Below, piece after piece: positions 1-8,818 of a DNA stretch of 64,000 bases. A program made the translations under genes and the position numbers. Source of the DNA: Cupriavidus basilensis (lineage in GTDB: Bacteria > Pseudomonadota > Gammaproteobacteria > Burkholderiales > Burkholderiaceae); contig NZ_CP010536.1 of the NCBI RefSeq assembly GCF_000832305.1, positions 3,348,001-3,412,000 on the forward strand, in the 5' to 3' direction. The stretch's first letter is position 1. Every line of letters starts with the position of its first letter. The notes under the pieces were generated by a model. That model did no database searches. It was not told the DNA's origin and saw only the letters and a list, made by a program, of their open reading frames with translations.

Positions 1-733
1 GCTGATCGTGATCTCGTCCTTCTACCTGTCGCAGCGGGCGTCCTACGGCACGCACACGGACCTGGCCGGCATCCAGGAGAACGCGCGCGCGATTGCTCAA
101 TTGCTCCAGCGCGACGTGCGCCAGGCCGGTTACAACGACTTCCCGGCAGGCACCACCTTTGCCAACGCCAACACCATCGACGCGACCAACGACACCGGCA
201 CTAACACAAGCGACACATTGACGTTCCGTTATTTCGGTTCGGACGCGCTGGCCGCCGCCGCGTCCGTGCCGACGCCAAACCCTGATGGCACCATCGTCGA
301 CTGCACCGGCAAAGGTGTCAGCAATATCGTGCTGCAGGCGGAAACGTTCTCGATCGCCAACGATGCATCCGGCATGCCATGGCTGCAGTGCACCGCGAAT
401 GGCACCACTACCCCCCTATTCCCGGGCGTGGAGCGCTTCCAGGTACTGCTGGGCGAGGACACCGATGGCGACCAGGCGATCAACCGCTATGTGCCTCCGG
501 GTGTCGCCGTCATGGCCAATGTCCGGGCGATGGTGGTTTCCGTGGTGCTGGTCGGCGACAGCCTGAGCAACCCCGCGCCGGTCTCGGCCACATTGAATCA
601 CTTCGGCACCGCCTATGCGCCCGCCAATGTGGCACCCGCCAGCGATGCGGGCAGTGTCGTGCAACTGCCTGTGGACGGGCGCCTGCGCAAGCATTTCACG
701 TTCTATATCGCAGTCCGCAACCGCTTGAACTAG
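1..733 (+). CDS. pilW: Type IV pilus minor pilin PilW (5' end outside window)
   Basis: The reading frame is open from base 2, so this is the C-terminal part of a protein whose prepilin N-terminus lies upstream. The visible part starts in the hydrophobic helix (LIVISSFYLSQRAS) and continues into the alpha-1 region (GIQENARAIAQLLQRDVRQAGY), which is typical of PilW. Further on it has LLGEDTDGDQAINRYVPPG and a variable-domain beta region. PilW is a minor pilin that, with PilV, PilX and PilY1, primes pilus assembly in the inner membrane and sits at the pilus tip. It lies 7 bases before pilX in the same direction, the usual operon order. A GTG at base 8 is inside the gene and not a true start. Confidence 0.85.
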   Translation, partial: LIVISSFYLSQRASYGTHTDLAGIQENARAIAQLLQRDVRQAGYNDFPAGTTFANANTIDATNDTGTNTSDTLTFRYFGSDALAAAASVPTPNPDGTIVDCTGKGVSNIVLQAETFSIANDASGMPWLQCTANGTTTPLFPGVERFQVLLGEDTDGDQAINRYVPPGVAVMANVRAMVVSVVLVGDSLSNPAPVSATLNHFGTAYAPANVAPASDAGSVVQLPVDGRLRKHFTFYIAVRNRLN

Positions 734-740
734 GCCAGAG

Positions 741-1310
741 ATGAGCAACCAACCCGACCGTCCCATGACCTTCCTCGGCGCACCAGTGCGCACGCAACGC
801 GGCATGTCACTGATCGTGGTGCTTCTGTTTCTCGTGATCCTGACGATGCTGGGATTGTCAGCCAGCCTGACCAGCCTTTCCGGCGAACGCATGGCGCGAA
901 ACTCCCGCGACCAGAACATCGCCCTGCAGGCGGCGGAAGCGGCCTTGCGCGATGCGCGCACCGATATCAGCGTAACGCGTGGCCTGAGCGGCCGCACCGG
1001 CGCGTCGGACACCTGCGATGTCGACAGCTTCAAGGGCTTCTGCATACCGGCCACCTCGGGACAACCAGTATGGGAACGCTACCTCGAAGATGGCGCGCAC
1101 TCCGTCACGCTCGGCGAAATGACCAAGCAAGCAGCGTTGACCGCGGGGAACGTGTCACAGCAACCCCGCTACATCATCGAATCCCTTCCGGACATCGCCG
1201 ACGGCAGCCTGCGCGCCGGCGCCACCCGCTATGTCTTCCGCGTGACCGCCATTGGTTACGGAGCCAATCCAAACACCAAGGTCATGGTGCAGGAAGTCGT
1301 CCGGTTCTGA
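741..1310 (+). CDS. pilX: Type IV pilus minor pilin PilX
   Basis: A 189-residue protein. A short basic leader ends in Gly, then the hydrophobic segment MSLIVVLLFLVILTMLGLSA (about residues 22-41) and the helix GERMARNSRDQNIALQAAEAALRDA, the hallmark of PilX N-terminal domains. Position 5 after the presumed cleavage Gly is Val, not the Glu found in most pilins. Lack of Glu5 is usual for PilX/GspK-type tip pseudopilins. It follows pilW by 7 bases and precedes pilY1 by about 40 bases. Likely role: minor pilin of the priming complex that recruits PilY1. Confidence 0.88.
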   Translation: MSNQPDRPMTFLGAPVRTQRGMSLIVVLLFLVILTMLGLSASLTSLSGERMARNSRDQNIALQAAEAALRDARTDISVTRGLSGRTGASDTCDVDSFKGFCIPATSGQPVWERYLEDGAHSVTLGEMTKQAALTAGNVSQQPRYIIESLPDIADGSLRAGATRYVFRVTAIGYGANPNTKVMVQEVVRF

Positions 1311-1351
1311 GCCGTTTTGCGCAACCATCCTAAACATTCGTTGAGCGCACC

Positions 1352-4300
1352 ATGACCCAGCAAGCCCGCTTCCGCCCCGTCACAGGCCTCCAGTTGTTGC
1401 TGGCCATCGCGTCGGCCATCCTCGCCGTCGCATCGGCATGCGCCGCGCAGCTGAGCTTGGCAACGCGCCCCCTCTATGCAGGGGGCAATGTGCCGCCCAT
1501 GGTGATGATCGACCTGTCCAAGGACCATACGCTGCATCAGAAGGCCTACAACGACTACACCGACCTGAATGGTGACGGCGTGCTCGACACGACCTATACC
1601 AACAGCATCGACTACGCCGGCTACTTCGATTCGTACAAGTGCTACACCTACGATGGCAGCACCCAGCATGCCTTCGTGCCGTCCGCCGTCACTGCCGACA
1701 AGTACTGCAACGGCTCCACCTGGAGCGGCAACTTCCTGAACTGGGCAAGCATGAGCCGCATCGACGAAGTGCGCAAGATCTTGTACGGCGGTTTCCGCTC
1801 CACGGATACCGCGACCACCACGGTGCTCGAACGTGCCTTCCTGCCGATGGACGCGCACGCATGGGCCAAGTTCTACAACGGCTCCGATGTCAGCAAACTG
1901 GTTCCGCTGACGGTGGAAGCGGCCGGGCCCACGCTGACGTCGAGCACCACGGTCACCGTCGCGGCCAATGTCATCACCGGCATCAAACTCAGCTCGGTCG
2001 CGAACATCAGCATCGGCGACCAGATTGTCATGACCGCCAACTCACCCGCGCCGGCCAACACGACCCTGACGGGCTGGGTCATGAGCGTGGATACCAGCAG
2101 CAACAAGACCATCAGCCTTGCGGTTTATCCAGATGGGGTTTCCAAGCCCAGCGGCGCGGCAAGCAGCTACAACAGTTGGGCGGTGACCAACCTGACCCGA
2201 GGCGGGCTCACTATCTGCAACGTGACCCCCAAGGATTCAAGCAACGTCAACTCCCAGAGCAATACGCAGGCGCCGCAATTGCGGGTTGTCTCCGGCAATT
2301 ACGCCACTTGGGGCGCCAGCGAGAAATGGCAATGCAACTGGTCGGAGGAGCAAAACAATACGCAAAGCTCCTTCTTGACCAAAATCAACGGTACGAGCGT
2401 GACCGGCTCATCCAACGGCAACCGGGCAGCCCTTTCCGGCATCAATGCGTCGGCAGAGAATCCGGTGAAAGCGGCACGCGCCCTCGGCACTGGCGAAAGC
2501 AGCGGCACCTTCAACGCACGCGTGCAAGTCTGCGTGCCGGGCCTGCTCGGCACCGAGAACTGCAAGCAGTATGGCTCGTCTTCCTACAAACCCTTCGGCC
2601 TGCTCCAGAAATACGGTGAAAGCGGCCAGATGTTGTTCGGACTGATGACCGGTACGTATGACAAGAACATCTCGGGCGGCGTATTGCGCCAGAACGTGGT
2701 GAATTTCTCCCAGGAGGTCGATCCGACCAATGGCACCTTCACGTACGCAGCGAGCTCTCCCGTGAAAGGTATCGTCTGGAATGTCAACAAGCTGCGCCCA
2801 TACGGCTACAGCTACAGCGACGGCAGTTACGTCAATGCTGACAGTTGCAACTATCAGCAGACCTCCATCGTACCCAGCGGTGGTTCCACATCGCAAAACC
2901 AGCCAGCTAACGAAGGCAACTGCTCCACCTGGGGCAATCCGATCTCCGAGATCTACCTGGAGTCCTTGCGCTATTTCGCAGGAAAGACCGCGAATTCCAG
3001 CTTTACACCGAAAAGCAGCGGCAGCAAGGATGCGGCGCTGAATCTGACCACGCCCGCATGGGCGAATCCAATGGACTTGCCGTCCAGCAACGCGAACAAG
3101 GCGCCCTACTGCACGCCGTTGAACACGCTGGTGTTCAACTCAAGCGTTTCTTCGTACGACAACGATCAACTTGCCGGCTTCACGGATCTGAACACAGCCG
3201 ACACCAACAGCACGTGGACCGATAAAGTCGGCGCCGGAGAGGGCATCAATGGCGGTAGCTGGTTCATGGGTGGGATCAATGGCGGCCTGATCGACAATCT
3301 CTGTTCGGGCAAGACAATCTCCAAGCTGAGCGACGTACTTGGCATCTGCCCCGAAGGTCCTTCGCAGAAGGGAACCCTCCAGATCGCAGGTGCTGCGCTC
3401 TACGCGCACATGAACCGGATTCGCTCCACCAGCCAGGCGGCAACGCTGGGCGTGCCAACCGCCGATACCACCTCCCTCAAGGTCACGACCTACGCCGTCC
3501 AGCTGGCCACCAACACGCCCAAGATCAACGTGAATGTGGGCGGCAAAACCGTCACCATCATGCCTGCGTACCAGTTGCACCCGCAGTCGCCCAACTCGGT
3601 AACCGCGGACGCCAGCAGCGGAACACTGGTGGACTTCAAGGTCATTTCGCAGACGGCCACGAGCGGCAAGTTCTACGTAAACTGGGAAGATTCCGTCGCC
3701 GGCGGCGATTATGACCAGGATGTCTGGGGCATCCTCAGCTATACGGTGACGGGCAATACAGTCCAGGTATCGACCCAGGTGGTCTCTGGCTCGTCGGCGA
3801 ATGGCCAGGGCTTTGGCTATGTCATCTCCGGCACAACCAAGGATGGCCCACACTTCCATTCGGGCATCTACAACTTCAAGTACACCGACCCGGCACCTGT
3901 CACCGTCACGCCTTCGAGCGCGCCCACCAACACATCGGGCGGCTGCAATCTGTGTAACTTCGGCGATCCCCAGACCACCGTCAGCTACACGGCCAGCGGG
4001 TCGGTGGCTTCGCAGTTCATGGATCCGCTCTACTACGCAGCAAAATGGGGGGGCTTCAAGGACCTGAACGGTTCGGGCACACCCGACCAGGTCTCCGAGT
4101 GGGATGTGCGCTTGTCCGATGGCAGCGGCGGCTCCGACGGCTTGCCGGACAACTACTTCTACGCCACCAACCCAGGCGCGCTCAGCAGCGCGCTGGAGCG
4201 CGCGTTCCTGTCGATCCTGCAGACTTCTTCGGCGGCATCGGTGGCGACCAGTTCCTCGTCGCTCACGACCGGATCGACGATCTACCAGGCTCGCTTCAAT

Positions 4301-6169
4301 GGCACTGACTGGTCCGGTCAATTGCTCGCATACGCTGTCGACACCAACGGCGTCGTCACCAACCCTGCCCAGTGGGATGCGGGCGCAAAAATGAAGGCGG
4401 TCAACGCAACCGCTCGCAACATCCTCACTTACGATGGCACGTCATCGGCAAATGCCGGGATTCCGTTCCGTTGGGGCACCCTGCCGGCAAGCTATCAGAG
4501 CACGCTTAACCGCAGCGACACACTAGGAAGCGCACGCCTGAACTGGATTCGCGGCGACCAGAGCAATGAAGGGACTGCAACCGGCAAATTCCGCGTCCGG
4601 CCCAACTCGGTCCTTGGCGACATCGTCAATTCCAGTCCACAGTATGTTGGCCGCCCCAATGCGGGCTACGCGGACGCCGACTATGCCACCTTCGTCCTGG
4701 GCAAGAAAAGCCGCAAGCCCATGCTCTATGTCGGCGCCAACGACGGCATGCTGCATGCGTTCTCCGCGAATCCGATCACGAGCGGGAGCGGCAGTGACGC
4801 CGGTACGGAGTTGTTTGCCTACGTGCCTTCCGCGCTATACGGCAATCTGCCCGGGCTCAGCGACCTTGGCTACACGCACGCTTACTATGTCGACGGCACG
4901 CCTGCGGTGACGGATGCCAAGGTCAATGGCAACTGGAAGACTGTGCTGGTGGGCGGGCTCGGCGGCGGCGGCGCGGGCATCTACGCATTGGATGTGACCA
5001 ACCCGGAGAGCATCAGCGAGGGCACGGCCGCCTCGACCGTCCTGTGGGAGTTCACCAACAACGTCGATGCGGACCTGGGCTATACCTTCGGGCAGCCCTC
5101 GATCATCAAGATGGCGAATGGCAAGTGGGCGGCGATCTTCGGCAACGGCTACAACAGCGCCGCAGGCAAAGCGTACTTGTACGTCGTGTTTCTTGACAGG
5201 CCCACAGGCTCGAAGAAGTGGGTGCTGGGTACCGACTATCTGAAGCTGGCCACGGGTGCCGGCTCGGTCTCCACGCCGAACGGGCTTTCGCAACCGTTCC
5301 CCGCTGACGTCGACGGCGATGGCACTACCGATTTCATCTACGCCGGCGACCTGCTTGGCAACTTGTGGAAGTTCAACATGAAGAGCACCACGGCTTCTGC
5401 CTGGGGCCTGCAAACCGCGAACACGCCGCTGTTCATCGCTACCGACGCCAACGGTACCCGGCAGCCGATCACATCGTCCGTGGATGTCACGCGCAACCCC
5501 GCGGGCGGCTATGTCGTGCTGTTCGGCACGGGCCGCTATGTCGACACCACTGACCCAGCGAATATGTCGACGCAGACTTTCTACGGCATCTGGGATCAGA
5601 ACACCCCCACTTTGAGCACGGTCGCCCGCAGTTCGCTGGTAGCGCAGACCATCAACCGGGAAGTCGATGCCTACGGCTACACTTATCGCATGGTGAGCCA
5701 GAACCAGGTCCTCTATGCCGCCAACGGCAAGCAAGGCTGGTATCTTGACCTGGTGTCGCCCGCTTCCGGCATCCAGGGCGAGCGGGTGGTCTACAGCCCA
5801 CTGGCGCGTGGAGACCGTATCATCTTCACGACGCTGATTCCGTCAGCAAACTCCTGTGACAGCGGGGGAACCAGCTGGCTGATGGAACTCGCATCGCTAT
5901 CCGGCGGGCGCCTGACGGTCACACCATTCGACGTAAACAACGATCACACCTTCTCTTCCGCCGATTTCCTCAACGACGGCGCCAATGGCAACGTCCCGGT
6001 TGGCGGACGGAAATCCACCGTCGGCATTACACCGGCGCCCACGGTCACAAAATGCGGGACGAGCAAGGAATGCAAGTTCATGACCGGCACCACGGGCAAC
6101 CAGGAGACCGTCGGAGAGAGCGCGTCGAGCCAGACGGGGCGGCTGTCCTGGCGGGAGATCCTGCATTGA
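1352..6169 (+). CDS. pilY1: Type IV pilus tip adhesin/assembly factor PilY1 (full length)
   Basis: A 1605-residue secreted protein with an N-terminal signal peptide (hydrophobic LQLLLAIASAILAVASACA, about residues 14-32). Near the N-terminus is an EF-hand-like loop D71-L-N-G-D-G-V-L-D79. The C-terminal half is the PilY1/PilC beta-propeller domain with repeated blocks such as VGANDGMLHAF and GGLGGGGAGIYALDV. A canonical calcium loop D1319-V-D1321-G-D1323-G-T-T-D1327 lies just before GDLLGNLWKF; in Pseudomonas PilY1 the equivalent loop controls pilus extension and retraction. It ends in TGRLSWREILH, a C-terminal signature it shares with the short homologue at 8815-10347. It is long for the family (about 1000-1200 residues is common); the extra length is a Ser/Thr/Asn-rich N-terminal half. 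Probably calcium-dependent surface adhesion and pilus biogenesis. Confidence 0.93.
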   Translation: MTQQARFRPVTGLQLLLAIASAILAVASACAAQLSLATRPLYAGGNVPPMVMIDLSKDHTLHQKAYNDYTDLNGDGVLDTTYTNSIDYAGYFDSYKCYTYDGSTQHAFVPSAVTADKYCNGSTWSGNFLNWASMSRIDEVRKILYGGFRSTDTATTTVLERAFLPMDAHAWAKFYNGSDVSKLVPLTVEAAGPTLTSSTTVTVAANVITGIKLSSVANISIGDQIVMTANSPAPANTTLTGWVMSVDTSSNKTISLAVYPDGVSKPSGAASSYNSWAVTNLTRGGLTICNVTPKDSSNVNSQSNTQAPQLRVVSGNYATWGASEKWQCNWSEEQNNTQSSFLTKINGTSVTGSSNGNRAALSGINASAENPVKAARALGTGESSGTFNARVQVCVPGLLGTENCKQYGSSSYKPFGLLQKYGESGQMLFGLMTGTYDKNISGGVLRQNVVNFSQEVDPTNGTFTYAASSPVKGIVWNVNKLRPYGYSYSDGSYVNADSCNYQQTSIVPSGGSTSQNQPANEGNCSTWGNPISEIYLESLRYFAGKTANSSFTPKSSGSKDAALNLTTPAWANPMDLPSSNANKAPYCTPLNTLVFNSSVSSYDNDQLAGFTDLNTADTNSTWTDKVGAGEGINGGSWFMGGINGGLIDNLCSGKTISKLSDVLGICPEGPSQKGTLQIAGAALYAHMNRIRSTSQAATLGVPTADTTSLKVTTYAVQLATNTPKINVNVGGKTVTIMPAYQLHPQSPNSVTADASSGTLVDFKVISQTATSGKFYVNWEDSVAGGDYDQDVWGILSYTVTGNTVQVSTQVVSGSSANGQGFGYVISGTTKDGPHFHSGIYNFKYTDPAPVTVTPSSAPTNTSGGCNLCNFGDPQTTVSYTASGSVASQFMDPLYYAAKWGGFKDLNGSGTPDQVSEWDVRLSDGSGGSDGLPDNYFYATNPGALSSALERAFLSILQTSSAASVATSSSSLTTGSTIYQARFNGTDWSGQLLAYAVDTNGVVTNPAQWDAGAKMKAVNATARNILTYDGTSSANAGIPFRWGTLPASYQSTLNRSDTLGSARLNWIRGDQSNEGTATGKFRVRPNSVLGDIVNSSPQYVGRPNAGYADADYATFVLGKKSRKPMLYVGANDGMLHAFSANPITSGSGSDAGTELFAYVPSALYGNLPGLSDLGYTHAYYVDGTPAVTDAKVNGNWKTVLVGGLGGGGAGIYALDVTNPESISEGTAASTVLWEFTNNVDADLGYTFGQPSIIKMANGKWAAIFGNGYNSAAGKAYLYVVFLDRPTGSKKWVLGTDYLKLATGAGSVSTPNGLSQPFPADVDGDGTTDFIYAGDLLGNLWKFNMKSTTASAWGLQTANTPLFIATDANGTRQPITSSVDVTRNPAGGYVVLFGTGRYVDTTDPANMSTQTFYGIWDQNTPTLSTVARSSLVAQTINREVDAYGYTYRMVSQNQVLYAANGKQGWYLDLVSPASGIQGERVVYSPLARGDRIIFTTLIPSANSCDSGGTSWLMELASLSGGRLTVTPFDVNNDHTFSSADFLNDGANGNVPVGGRKSTVGITPAPTVTKCGTSKECKFMTGTTGNQETVGESASSQTGRLSWREILH

Positions 6170-6207
6170 CCTCGCCATGTAGCATCAAGATCATGAGGAA
6201 TATCGCC

Positions 6208-6639
6208 ATGAAAACAATATGTGTGGCGCGAACACCCGCTCGGGGCTTTACGCTGATGGAGGTGATGGCCGTTGTGGCCATCGTCGGGATCCTGACGGCG
6301 ATCGCCATCCCGAACTACACGCAGTACGTGCTGCGTGCGAAGCGAACCGAAGGCAAGGCCGCCCTGCTGAAGACGCAGGGCGCGCTCGAGCGCTACTACA
6401 CGGTGAACAATGCCTATACGCAAGATCTCTCTGCCCTGGGTGCGAGCGCTTTCTCTGGGGATAACGCCGCGGGTAGCGCCTACACCATTGCGGTTGTCCC
6501 TGGCGTCAACGGCATCGCGGTGAGCTATACCGTCAACGCGACGCCGGTCGGACAGGACACGCTGTGTGGAGTGCTGTCCGTCGACTACCAAAACACCAAG
6601 ACTGCCAGCGGCACGGGTACACAGTCACAGTGCTGGTGA
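6208..6639 (+). CDS. pilE: Type IV pilin-like protein PilE
   Basis: A 143-residue prepilin: leader MKTICVARTPARG, then FTLMEVMAVVAIVGILTAIA with cleavage after Gly and Glu at mature position 5. It has the helix KRTEGKAALLKTQGALERYY and two Cys near the C-terminus (LCGV and QCW) that can form the D-region disulfide loop. I chose ATG 6208 because GAGGAA lies 7 bases upstream; the in-frame ATG at 6193 has no ribosome site. It is the last gene of the first minor-pilin set (pilW-pilX-pilY1-pilE), where PilE acts as a minor pilin and not the major subunit. Confidence 0.9.
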   Translation: MKTICVARTPARGFTLMEVMAVVAIVGILTAIAIPNYTQYVLRAKRTEGKAALLKTQGALERYYTVNNAYTQDLSALGASAFSGDNAAGSAYTIAVVPGVNGIAVSYTVNATPVGQDTLCGVLSVDYQNTKTASGTGTQSQCW

Positions 6640-6729
6640 GGCACCAGATCATGCAGGAAAAGGGTTGGCGGGTTGGCGGCTTCGAGGTCGAGGTCGAGGT
6701 CAATAACCGGAAGATACCCCCCGGCCCTT

Positions 6730-6760
6730 TTGAGATTTCTCCTCAGTCAAGCTCTACAAT
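6730..6760 (+). promoter_or_regulatory. Candidate promoter for the second minor-pilin set
   Basis: TTGAGA at 6730-6735 and TACAAT at 6755-6760 are separated by 19 bases, slightly long for sigma-70. They sit in the 186-base gap between pilE and the second set, 65 bases before pilV. This is the only gap above 100 bases inside the pilin region, so a separate transcription start here is plausible. Confidence 0.3.
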
Positions 6761-6825
6761 TCGGAACATTTGCGGCGCACCATCCTGGCTATCTTCTGGC
6801 ATCCCGTCTTTGATGCGAGATTGCC

Positions 6826-7266
6826 ATGCCGCTGGGAACCGGACGACCGCCTCACCCATCATCCGCAAAGCGGGGACTCCCCTCCCCGCCTCGCGGCTTC
6901 ATCCTCATCGAATCCCTCACCGCCCTCGCTGTCCTCGGCGTCGGCCTGCTGCCGCTTGCTGCGCTGGCGCCGTTCGCGCTTGGCACGCTGCGCGGCTATG
7001 AGGCGCTTGGCCACGCCACACGGGCCGCCGCGGAATTAGCAGAAATGGGGGATCCGGCCCTCGCGTTGTCGCCCCTTCAGGCGCGCGGCATTGGCCCGAA
7101 TGACCTCCAGCTGTGCCAGGCGCTTGCTTCGGCGGAGGACAGCGGGTGCTCGCCGGGATCAAGGCTGGCGGTGGTCGGGCCGCTGTCCCTGGCTTGGTCG
7201 AGACGCGCCGGTGGCGCGCAGGATGCGGCCGCGCTGCGCGTCGTTGTCCTCTGGATCCGGCCATGA
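6826..7266 (+). CDS. pilV: Type IV pilus minor pilin PilV (second set)
   Basis: A 146-residue protein with a long basic leader, cleavage Gly, then FILIESLTALAVLGVGLLPLAAL with Glu at mature position 5 (PilV/GspI-like helix). The remainder is short and Ala/Gly-rich. Its stop overlaps the pilW start as ATGA (7263-7266), which indicates translational coupling. It opens the second, complete set of minor-pilin genes. The assignment as PilV rests on the hydrophobic motif and on being directly before PilW. Confidence 0.75.
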   Translation: MPLGTGRPPHPSSAKRGLPSPPRGFILIESLTALAVLGVGLLPLAALAPFALGTLRGYEALGHATRAAAELAEMGDPALALSPLQARGIGPNDLQLCQALASAEDSGCSPGSRLAVVGPLSLAWSRRAGGAQDAAALRVVVLWIRP

Positions 7267-8195
7267 GGGCTCGTCGCCCACAAGGGTTCTCGTTGATCGA
7301 ACTGATGGTCGGCCTGGCGCTCGGCCTGCTGGTCAGCGCGCTGGCTGTGTCCGCGTTCCATGCCGTCCAGGTCGCTTACCGCACCGCCGTCGATCTCGTG
7401 CTGCTGGAAGAACGCGGCCAGCGGGCGCTCGCGATCCTCTCCCACCTGGTCCGGCATAGCGGCTGGCAACCGGTTGGCGCGGTCTTGCCGGCCAATGCCC
7501 CACCGGCGCTGTCAGGGCGAGACGATTGCGGCCAGCCGGGCGTTGCCGCGCTGCCTACCTGCACGCGCCGCGGCGTCAATGGCAGTGATGCGCTGCTGGT
7601 GCGATTCGGTGGCAGCGGGCGCGCGCAGGATCCGACGCTGCCGGACCAGACCATGATCGATTGCAGCGGATATGCGTTGCCGGCGGTGAGCGTCGGCGGA
7701 TCGGCCGGTGGCGCAGCCCGCGCTTATGCGGGGGAGAGCCTGATCTATATCGCCATCGGCGCGGATGGCGAGCCACAGCTGTTGTGCCGCTATGCCAGCC
7801 GGCGCGACGGGCGGGTGCTGGAGGGAAGCTGGACTTCGGGCGCCCTGGTGCGTGGCGTGGAGGCCATGCAGTTGCGATACGGCATCGATACCGATGGCGA
7901 TGGCAAGGCCGACGCGTTCCTGCGCGCCGAGGAACTGCGCGCCAGGGGCGACGCGGCCTGGCGCGAGGTACTGGTGGTGCAGATGGCACTGGTGCTGCGC
8001 GGTGAGCGCCCACTGGCGCTGGCGGCAGCGCCGGCCGTGCTTACCTTGTTCCCACCGGGCGCGCATGCCGGCGCAGGCCTCCATGCCGACGACCTCTTCT
8101 TCTCGCCGCATGACCGGCCTGCCTTGATGCGCCGGGTGTTCTCGGCATCCGTGCGCCTGCGCAATACCTGGCCCTGCAGGCAGACACTATGCTGA
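7263..8195 (+). CDS. pilW: Type IV pilus minor pilin PilW (second set)
   Basis: A 310-residue protein. The N-terminus MRARRPQGFSLIELMVGLALGLLVSALAV gives a prepilin site with Glu at mature position 5. The GFSLIELM...LALGLL pattern and the following VLLEERGQRALAILSHLVRHSGW helix are PilW-like. It contains a DTDGDGKADAF segment, matched in position by DTDGDQAINRY in the first PilW. ATG 7263 is chosen because it overlaps the pilV stop and directly precedes the leader. The open frame extends further upstream but has no prepilin leader there. The stop overlaps the next gene by 7 bases. Confidence 0.83.
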   Translation: MRARRPQGFSLIELMVGLALGLLVSALAVSAFHAVQVAYRTAVDLVLLEERGQRALAILSHLVRHSGWQPVGAVLPANAPPALSGRDDCGQPGVAALPTCTRRGVNGSDALLVRFGGSGRAQDPTLPDQTMIDCSGYALPAVSVGGSAGGAARAYAGESLIYIAIGADGEPQLLCRYASRRDGRVLEGSWTSGALVRGVEAMQLRYGIDTDGDGKADAFLRAEELRARGDAAWREVLVVQMALVLRGERPLALAAAPAVLTLFPPGAHAGAGLHADDLFFSPHDRPALMRRVFSASVRLRNTWPCRQTLC

Positions 8196-8818
8196 GCGCC
8201 ACGGTTGCGCCTTGCCTGCGGCGCGGTAACCGGGCCGAAGGGAGCACCACGCTCCTGCTGACGGCCACGATGCTGCTGCTTGTGGCAGCCACAACCCTGG
8301 CTGGCCTTCAATTTCTGCTCGCCAGCAGGCAAGTGGTCACTTACCAGCTCGAACAGGAGATCGCCTTTCGCGCGGCCGAGACGGCATTGCTCGACGCGGA
8401 AGCGGAATTGAAGGCGGCGCTCGGCAACGGCGCGTCCGGAGTAGATAGCCGCCTTGCTGCTTGGCCACCGCCGGGCCAATGCGGCGCCGGCACGCAGCGG
8501 GGACTTTGCCGGCCCGCTCCGGGCAGGCCGCCGCCATGGCTGAATTGGCTCGATTCGCGCCGGCCGGATGAGACCACCGGCATCGCGATGGGCACCTTCA
8601 GCGGCGTTACCCTGCCGGCCCTGCCACCCGGCGCGGCTGGCGCGGGCGCCATGCCGCGGTACGTTGCCGAGCTGATGCATGAACGCCCCCCTGGCGAATG
8701 GCTGGGATCGTCCTACACGCCGGGCACGGGGCAACGGCTGCGTTTTCGCATTACTGCGCTTGGGCTCGGACGCGACGCGGCGGTACGCAGCTTGCTACAG
8801 AGCGAGTTCCAGCCATGA
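8189..8818 (+). CDS. pilX: PilX-like minor pilin (second set)
   Basis: A 209-residue protein. After a short leader it has a hydrophobic segment (TTLLLTATMLLLVAATTLAGL, about residues 19-39) and then LEQEIAFRAAETALLDAEAELKAAL, the conserved PilX N-terminal helix. As in the first PilX there is no Glu at mature position 5. It overlaps pilW by 7 bases and the PilY1-like gene by 4 (ATGA), so the genes are translationally coupled. The C-terminal domain is Pro/Gly-rich and unlike that of the first copy. Confidence 0.78.
   Translation: MLSATVAPCLRRGNRAEGSTTLLLTATMLLLVAATTLAGLQFLLASRQVVTYQLEQEIAFRAAETALLDAEAELKAALGNGASGVDSRLAAWPPPGQCGAGTQRGLCRPAPGRPPPWLNWLDSRRPDETTGIAMGTFSGVTLPALPPGAAGAGAMPRYVAELMHERPPGEWLGSSYTPGTGQRLRFRITALGLGRDAAVRSLLQSEFQP

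Noticed and set aside
3140..4321. 393-codon minus-strand open frame opposite pilY1
   Set aside because: Arg-rich product with no motif and no ribosome site; a GC-bias shadow of PilY1.
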